NCBI GenBank assembly: GCA_021797675.1
Contig: JAJZZH010000076.1
Coordinates: forward strand, 1 to 56,088
Direction: 5' to 3'
Source of the DNA: Bacillota bacterium
Lineage (GTDB): Bacteria; Bacillota; Sulfobacillia; Sulfobacillales; Sulfobacillaceae
Length of the DNA: 56,088 nucleotides
This document shows, in pieces, positions 51,646 through 56,088 of the stretch (position 1 is its first letter; each line of letters begins with the position of its first letter). The translations under genes were made by a program, and so were the position numbers. The notes beneath the pieces are model-generated. The model was not told the origin of the DNA, did not search any database, and worked only from the letters and a program-made list of their open reading frames with translations.

Positions 51646-51816
51646 CTAATAGCCGACCGGCGTCGCAATCACGTAATAGTCCGTGTCGTTGACCGTCACC
51701 GGCGCATCCGCACTACCCGTAACCGTATCAGTCCCACTGGCCATCGTCGAACACTGCTGGTGCAGATGCTGGCTGGTCGGACACGCATACTCGGACGGAT
51801 AGCTGTAATCCCACAT
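51646..51816 (-). pseudogene. Short coding remnant of unknown family
   Basis: A 56-residue frame with protein-like composition (begins MWDYSYPSEY, ends DYYVIATPVGY). It is open a little further upstream, to a stop near 51850, without a start. Two cysteines are present. It looks like the C-terminal tail of a lost gene. It lies after the frameshifted gene at 51862-52394 on the same strand. Confidence 0.35.
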
Positions 51817-51861
51817 TTCGCACCCCTTGACAGGGTCCCCTAGGGTTTAGCACCTGGCAGA

Positions 51862-52394
51862 TTATCCAGAGGGTACCTGCGTAAACCGGCGAGAATCCAT
51901 ACCTAACAGCAGCAAAGCTTGCCGTTGGACGAGGCTCAGTGCAGTGCGATAGCGATGGAGACGGCCGTCCTCATCCTGCCATTGAATGACCTCAATCGGC
52001 TGGAGGATTTCCTTGAGCCGTTTGGTGGTCGGCGCCGGTTGCAGCGCGTTGTTCGGGTAGGGCAACGACAAGCCCAAGCGTTCCTGGTTTTGCCGCATCA
52101 CCGCTTCCATTGTGTAGGGATACGACCGCGTTAGGCTCCCGTGCGCATCGGGAGCGGCGGCGAGAATCAAGGCCGCGATATCGGCGGTGCGCATGAGCTG
52201 ATCGTAGCGCAGGGAAAGGTGGACACCGCGCCGGCGGCCAGGGTATCGACGCAACAATGGCGCTCCATGTCGTGAGCGTCGACGGGAAATTGGTTGGTCA
52301 AAGCATCACGGAGGGCATCGATGGCATTGGTGACGAGGGTGCCGTCCAGCGTACAGGTGATTTCGTAGTTGAGATCGTTTGACATCAGTCTCAT
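51862..52394 (-). pseudogene. Frameshifted gene of unknown function
   Basis: The N-terminal frame from the ATG at 52394 (MSNDLNYEITCTLDGTLVTN, to about residue 55) looks real and then turns to poor sequence. Another frame takes over near 52225 and continues sensibly to the stop (SLRYDQLMRTADIAAL, RLKEILQPIEVIQWQDEDG, LVQRQALLLLGMD). A single frameshift joins them to about 175 residues. I do not recognise the family. It may be a phage- or element-borne gene. Confidence 0.5.
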
Positions 52395-52795
52395 TGTCTT
52401 CTTTGCAAATGACACGGTGGGTGGATGCTCGCCATGGCCAAGTCAGAGGCTACTCGGCGCCTTGCGTAAGTCTTATGGTTCGCCGCGTTTCCCGGAGAGG
52501 AAATCCATGCGGTATCACGCAAAATAAGCGCTCGGCGGTCGGCCGGGCGAACGCAGGCTCTCGGCTTATGGAATGGCTTGCATGGGAATGCAGGTTTCGC
52601 CCAATGCGCTGACGGACATGAAAGCAAGCAGAATCCGCAGTGCGTCGCGGTGAGTTCGTTTAGATGGCTCATGCTAGGAGCATGTCCATTAATTCGAATC
52701 ATGCCAACCGTATCCACAATATATGGTACCGTTTCCAGAAACTGTGGAATATATTGTAGTTTTGCACGTGCTCATGGGGATTTATGGACAAGCTC
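52395..52795. other. Intergenic stretch, no gene recognised
   Basis: About 400 bases with no frame I can support. It is less GC-rich near 52720-52790, next to the end of the coiled-coil gene. Confidence 0.4.
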
Positions 52796-53215
52796 CTAGG
52801 GTCGGAGGCTTAAGATGACGGTGACGGTGCCCACGAACACGGCGACAATACTGCCCCAGGCCCAGTATCGCAGCGCGCTGATCTCCTGCCGCAAGCCAAC
52901 CACAGCGGTGTCAAGCCGAGCGTCTTGAGCAACGAACCGCGCGTCGATCTTCTCTTCCAGGGCAGCAAACCGCGCGTCGATCTTCTCTTCCAGGGCAACA
53001 AACCGCGCGTCGTTCTTCTCTTCCAGGGCAACAAACCGCGCGTCGATCTTCTCTTCCAGGGCAGCAAGCTTCGTGTCTTGGCCGACGAAACGGGTATCGA
53101 TCTTGTCTTCCAGGTGGCGCAGTTCCTGAAGCAAGTGAAATCCCCACGAGTTGGGAATATCGCCGCTGGGCAACGCAGGGGTTTGTTCCTCGGGCACGGA
53201 ACTCCCTTCTTTCAT
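52796..53215 (-). CDS. Hendecad-repeat coiled-coil protein with C-terminal membrane anchor
   Basis: 139 residues with AAGGAAAGG upstream. Residues 21-36 (NSWGFHLLQELRHLED) match the start of the protein at 23570-23758. Then come 11-residue repeats of the type A-L-E-E-K-I-D-A-R-F-V, about five in a row, predicting a right-handed or mixed coiled coil. The end is one hydrophobic segment (GSIVAVFVGTVTVILSL). The DNA repeats are 33 bp and nearly identical, so copy number may vary. It shares the TATACTG upstream motif (53235-53241). Function unknown; architecture suggests a membrane-tethered oligomer. Confidence 0.7.
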   Translation of the reverse strand: MKEGSSVPEEQTPALPSGDIPNSWGFHLLQELRHLEDKIDTRFVGQDTKLAALEEKIDARFVALEEKNDARFVALEEKIDARFAALEEKIDARFVAQDARLDTAVVGLRQEISALRYWAWGSIVAVFVGTVTVILSLRP

Positions 53216-53234
53216 CGTGTGCCATCCTTTCCTT

Positions 53235-53241
53235 CAGTATA
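53235..53241 (-). promoter_or_regulatory. TATACTG motif upstream of coiled-coil gene
   Basis: Minus strand GCGTATACTGAAGGAAAGG precedes the gene at 53215. It is the fourth copy of the motif and the only one outside the 20-25 kb island. Confidence 0.35.
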
Positions 53242-53301
53242 CGCGACGCCTTCCGCGCTGTCGACCCAAGGGTTCGCCGGCAAGGACGGCTGGCGCCGGG
53301 C

Positions 53302-53754
53302 TCAGGAATCCAGCGGTGCGCCGGTGTCCCATCGGTAGTAGCGGTGGGGTTCCTCGGCGTCGGCGCGATAGGCGCGAACAACGAGGGTTTGATGGGTGGG
53401 ATGCCATTCGACCACGGCCGCCGTCACGCCATCCAAATCAATGGCCATGCCGGGATAGGCGTCATCGGGATCGCTAAAAGCCGTCAATTGGTGCTGGGAA
53501 TCGGAGGCGGGCACCGTGATGGAGGACAGCTGCGAGAGCAATCGGAAACAGAAGAACGTCTCCGCGCCCTGGGAATGGACAAAGGTGACCTCGGCGAAAA
53601 CATGGCGTCCGGTTTCGCGTCCCGGATGCCCATCGAAGTAGGCCAAACAGTCGCCCGGTTGGAGGGGCAGAGGGCCAAGCGGGCGAAGATCGGCGGTGCA
53701 TGCGCCGTCGGCAATGGCTTGGTAGCGTGCGGGATCGTGCAGGTGAAAAATCAT
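53302..53754 (-). CDS. DUF3850/ASCH-like small protein
   Basis: 150 residues; ATG with GAAGG nine bases upstream. The N-terminal 75 residues match the layout of DUF3850, a PUA/ASCH-like RNA-binding fold: ARYQAIADGACTADLR (the K/T-x-E-x-R strand), LQPGDCLAYFDG (vGDxL), and TGRHVFAEVTFVHS. The second half (DDAYPGMAIDLDG) has no domain I recognise. Such proteins are common in phages and accessory regions. It is followed on the same strand by the coiled-coil gene and preceded by two small genes, which may form one transcript. Confidence 0.55.
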   Translation of the reverse strand: MIFHLHDPARYQAIADGACTADLRPLGPLPLQPGDCLAYFDGHPGRETGRHVFAEVTFVHSQGAETFFCFRLLSQLSSITVPASDSQHQLTAFSDPDDAYPGMAIDLDGVTAAVVEWHPTHQTLVVRAYRADAEEPHRYYRWDTGAPLDS

Positions 53755-53802
53755 GTCAAGCGCCTTCTTTCGGAGAATCTGAGAGATGGAGGAAGGGGCA
53801 AA

Positions 53803-54018
53803 CTAGCCCGGGTTGGCAAAGGCGACCGGAATCCAGGCCCGATCGGCGGCAACGTGGTAGACGACGTCGCGATAGACCCAGGCGCCGTGATCGCAGGTCC
53901 CGTGGCGCGCCGCCTGCACGGCGGCTTCCATTGTCGGATAGACGCGGCGAAAAGTGTGGAGGGAGAAACAATCGTCGCGGGAAGATTTTATGTGGCGCAC
54001 AATGCGAAAACCGTTCAT
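53803..54018 (-). CDS. Small hypothetical protein
   Basis: 71 residues from the ATG at 54018, with AAGGAA seven bases upstream; a GTG two codons earlier is possible. It has a mixed composition with two cysteines and aromatic residues (MNGFRIVRHIKSSRDDCF, YRDVVYHVAADRAWIPVAF). No family is recognised. It lies 48 bases before the DUF3850-like gene on the same strand. Confidence 0.5.
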   Translation of the reverse strand: MNGFRIVRHIKSSRDDCFSLHTFRRVYPTMEAAVQAARHGTCDHGAWVYRDVVYHVAADRAWIPVAFANPG

Positions 54019-54228
54019 GATCACGTTCCTTTCTGGGACTCGGTGCAGGCTGAGGTGGGGGATTCCCGCGGTGTCTAGCCCAAGGTGCCGGGCGCTGGCA
54101 GTGCGGGAAAAGGTGCCGCGCCCGACGAACGCGCGCGTTTATGAGTTCCGGAAGGCGGCGACGCTCGCAGCGCCGCCGCCGGTTCGCAAGCGGTGCCCGG
54201 GTTGGGTGAAAGCCCATGGCGTGTTGCG

Positions 54229-54354
54229 TTAGAGCATGATCTCGGCCAGCGGAAAGGTGCGATCGCACGCATTGCAGTGCGCCGTCTCATCTTCCGTGTC
54301 CAGGGCCTTGGCGTCAAAAAAAGCAAAGCCTTCGGCGGCGACGCGGACGCCCAT
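54229..54354 (-). CDS. Small Cys-motif protein, probably truncated
   Basis: 41 residues from the ATG at 54354, ending HCNACDRTFPLAEIML, with a CxxC pair. The frame stays open upstream for about 25 protein-like residues (including PPYCQADNQLDLVHG) without a good start. The gene is therefore probably cut at its 5' end. The C-x2-C and the upstream C suggest metal binding. Unknown function. Confidence 0.35.
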   Translation of the reverse strand: MGVRVAAEGFAFFDAKALDTEDETAHCNACDRTFPLAEIML

Positions 54355-54642
54355 GCTGTTAAAAGTGCCGTGCACGAGGTCGAGCTGATTGTCGGCTTGG
54401 CAATAGGGTGGAGTTTGCGGTTTTTTAGGGAGTTACTCCGATAATTGGGGTGGAAGTTCGTGGTCCCACTCAAATAGGTATGGTTCGCTATTCGCGGAAG
54501 CGATGTCGGTCATGTAAGTCATCGGTATACACATTGAGAGAAGCGGTTCGAGTGACCTGGTCGTCGTCGACGATTTTGAAGGAGAAAGTACCAATATTTT
54601 GGTGGACAAGACGGGTTTTTTCCTTTACGGTTACCTTCAGAG

Positions 54643-54834
54643 GTGATACTTGTGAAGGCTACTTTACGACAATGGGACCAACTATTGCTACCTTTCCGTC
54701 AATTGTTCACCAAACCTGGCGCGGACCGATTTATCGAATGGTTGATGGCCTGGGTCCTCTGTCCGGGCCGCCGAACAGGCACACGGCTCTGGCAAATGAT
54801 CGCCGGGGCCGACCGGCCAATGCTGTCAGGTTAA
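54643..54834 (+). pseudogene. N-terminal fragment of a DDE transposase
   Basis: 63 residues: LRQWDQLLLPFRQLFTKPG, then ADRFIEWLMAWVLCPGRRTGTR and LWQMIAGAD. This is the N-terminal pattern of DDE_5/IS701-like transposases. The frame stops before any catalytic residue. Confidence 0.55.
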
Positions 54835-55010
54835 GGAAATCGAGGCATAATTGCCAGAAACTCGCCCGCGTCGACCACTGGCTTGAGACAGCATTCGACG
54901 ACCGATTGGGGAGTTTTCCTCATGATCGCAGGAAATCCTTGGAAAGTCCAGCTCGGATTTGGCCGATAATACCGTGTCGACCAATATCGCAAACAGGATG
55001 AACTCCACGA

Positions 55011-55037
55011 ATTACCAATATTACCAATATTACCAAT
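55011..55037. repeat. 9-bp tandem repeat
   Basis: ATTACCAAT three times without interruption. It lies between two transposase fragments and may be a footprint of repeated insertion or slippage. Confidence 0.9.
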
Positions 55038-55179
55038 GGTAGTCTCTGATAACGGACTGACGTCGTCGTGTACTAGTTCTTTGGCGATCCCCCCCTCCGG
55101 GCCGGAAGCCGGAGCCGGCCGCAAAAAAGTGCTGGACACCGGAGTCTCCCTTTGATACGGTGGGCGGGGAGGGCTGATT

Positions 55180-55350
55180 ATGGAAAGAAAAACGTCATGG
55201 CTCGGAACATTGGTGGGGAAATACCTTCGCAGCGGGGAATTTCGTGATCGAGCGCGGCAACGGCCGCAAGCCTTTACTCGCCAACGCAAGGTGGGATTTG
55301 TCGGCGTGGTGTCGATGATTCTCAACATGGTCCGTAAAACCACTCAAGTG
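55180..55350 (+). pseudogene. IS4-type transposase N-terminal fragment
   Basis: The frame reads FRDRARQRPQAFTRQRKVGF and then VGVVSMILNMVRKTTQ. The FTRxRKxxF...ILNxxRKSxQ pattern is the start of IS4-group transposases. After TTQ the match ends and DNA of the DUF4338 gene begins, so this is a fusion of two fragments. Confidence 0.65.
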
Positions 55351-56088
55351 GCTGCCGCAAGGCCTTGCAGCAGATGGAAGCCGACGGCGTGATCTGGTTG
55401 CCGCTGCCTACGACCGCGCCGGCCGCGGCGTCGTCTGCGGCACCCACCTTTCCCCCGGCTTCGGACCCGCACGCCCCCCTCACCGGATCCCGGGGGGATT
55501 TAGCGGATCTGCGGCTCGTCCTGGTGGTGCCCGACAGTGCGCAGACCAAGCTGTAGACCGCACTGATGGTGCGCTACCATCCGCTGCACAGTGCCCGCAT
55601 GGCCGGGGCTCAACTACGCTATGTCGCCTATGACGGCGACCGGCTGTTGGGTGCGCTGGGCTTTGGCGCAGCCGCCCTCAAACTGGCCGCCCGGGATCGG
55701 TTCATCGGGTGGACCCCGGCGGAACGCACCGCGCATCTGCATCAAGTGGTGGAGAACCGCCGCTTTTTGGTGATGCCGTGGGTGCAGGTGAAAGGATTGG
55801 CCTCGAGCCTGCTGGGGCTCACCGCCCGCCGGTTGGCGGCCGATTGGCAGGAGCGCTACGCGTACCGCCCGGTCCTGGTCGAGACGTTTGTCGAGCACGG
55901 GCGCTACGCGGGCACCGCCTACAAGGCCGCCAACTGGGTTGATCTGGGGCCCACCCAAGGGCAGGGACGCTTGGCCCCCAGCCACCGCGCGCCCCACGCC
56001 GTGCGCGATCTGTGGGTGTATGCCCTCGACCCGCACTTTCGGGCCGTCCTGACGGACGGCCGGCGGACGGAGCGCTGGATTCCGGGAA
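55351..56088 (+). pseudogene. DUF4338 (DruA-family) gene with in-frame TAG, cut by window end
   Basis: One frame from about 55351 to the window end gives a DUF4338 protein without its N-terminus: CRKALQQMEADGVIWLPLP, DLRLVLVVPDSAQTKL, then a TAG at 55554-55556, then TALMVRYHPLHSARMAG, AGAQLRYVAYDGDRLLGAL, AARDRFIGWTPAER, NRRFLVMPWVQVKGLASSL, DWQERYAYRPVLVETFVEHG and TAYKAANWVDLGPTQGQGRL. The family has a tryptophan where the TAG stands (TGG to TAG). DUF4338 includes DruA of the Druantia defence system and proteins found with mobile elements. The 5' end is replaced by an IS4-type fragment. I call it a pseudogene. The downstream part could start at the ATG at 55566. Confidence 0.75.

Noticed and set aside
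55554-55556. TAG read as an amino acid (pyrrolysine or suppression)
   Set aside because: The family residue is tryptophan, a single TGG to TAG change explains it, and the 5' end of the gene is already damaged.

Overview
The window looks like a chromosomal segment of a GC-rich, endospore-forming Firmicute. The sporulation phosphatase SpoIIE, a YhbD/bactofilin pair, an S-box (SAM) leader and a cyclic-di-AMP leader of the ydaO type all point that way. The gene content and base composition would suit an acidophile such as Sulfobacillus, but that genus-level guess is inference only.

Layout. (1) 0.7-6.3 kb, minus strand: an unusual operon of an AroA-like protein with altered active-site positions, a nucleotidyltransferase, and three proteins built from UxaA-type hydro-lyase parts. 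Two of these are complementary half-degenerate UxaA cores and the third is a FAH-like/SAF fusion. (2) 6.9-8.3 kb: YhbD-like regulator plus bactofilin. (3) 8.4-14.5 kb: glycosyltransferase, PIG-L deacetylase, aldo/keto reductase and dTDP-sugar genes (rmlA, an rmlC-like gene, rmlB), which together suggest surface glycan synthesis; galU, manC and a Wzy/ligase-type membrane protein at 27.4-34.1 kb belong to the same theme. (4) 14.8-18.2 kb: an MFS transporter convergent with spoIIE. (5) 18.4-26 kb: an accessory island bounded by decayed mobile elements (reverse-transcriptase remnant, IS630-type element with broken transposase, IS1634-type remnant). It carries a SUV3-like helicase, an Nmad1-like protein and two small coiled-coil/membrane proteins. 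(6) 29.6-32.0 kb: phoU and a Na/Pi-cotransporter-like gene. (7) 34.4-37.6 kb: a complete NitT/TauT/SsuABC-like ABC transporter operon behind a c-di-AMP riboswitch and a terminator. (8) 37.8-40.4 kb: small hypothetical genes, a YdcF-type membrane protein and an AbrB-type regulator. (9) 40.8-46.4 kb: a methionine operon (split MetE pair, homocysteine methyltransferase-MTHFR fusion, aspartate kinase) behind a promoter, SAM-I riboswitch and terminator. (10) 46.6-48.2 kb: a convergent GGDEF and EAL pair. (11) 48.8-50.2 kb: a nitronate monooxygenase-like gene. (12) 50.2-56.1 kb: a second degraded accessory region with a 48-bp tandem repeat, a further coiled-coil/membrane protein related to the one in the first island, a DUF3850-like protein, transposase scraps, and a DUF4338 (DruA-family) gene interrupted by an in-frame TAG.

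The best candidates for something undescribed are the operon at 0.7-6.3 kb, where several proteins keep a family fold but have swapped or lost key residues in a complementary way, and the island at 20.6-25.6 kb. In that island a helicase, an Nmad1-like protein and tail-anchored coiled-coil proteins lie together, and a short TATACTG motif lies upstream of the helicase and of both coiled-coil genes. That motif is also found upstream of the related coiled-coil gene 28 kb away. All calls rest on reading the sequence and remembered family motifs; no database search was run.
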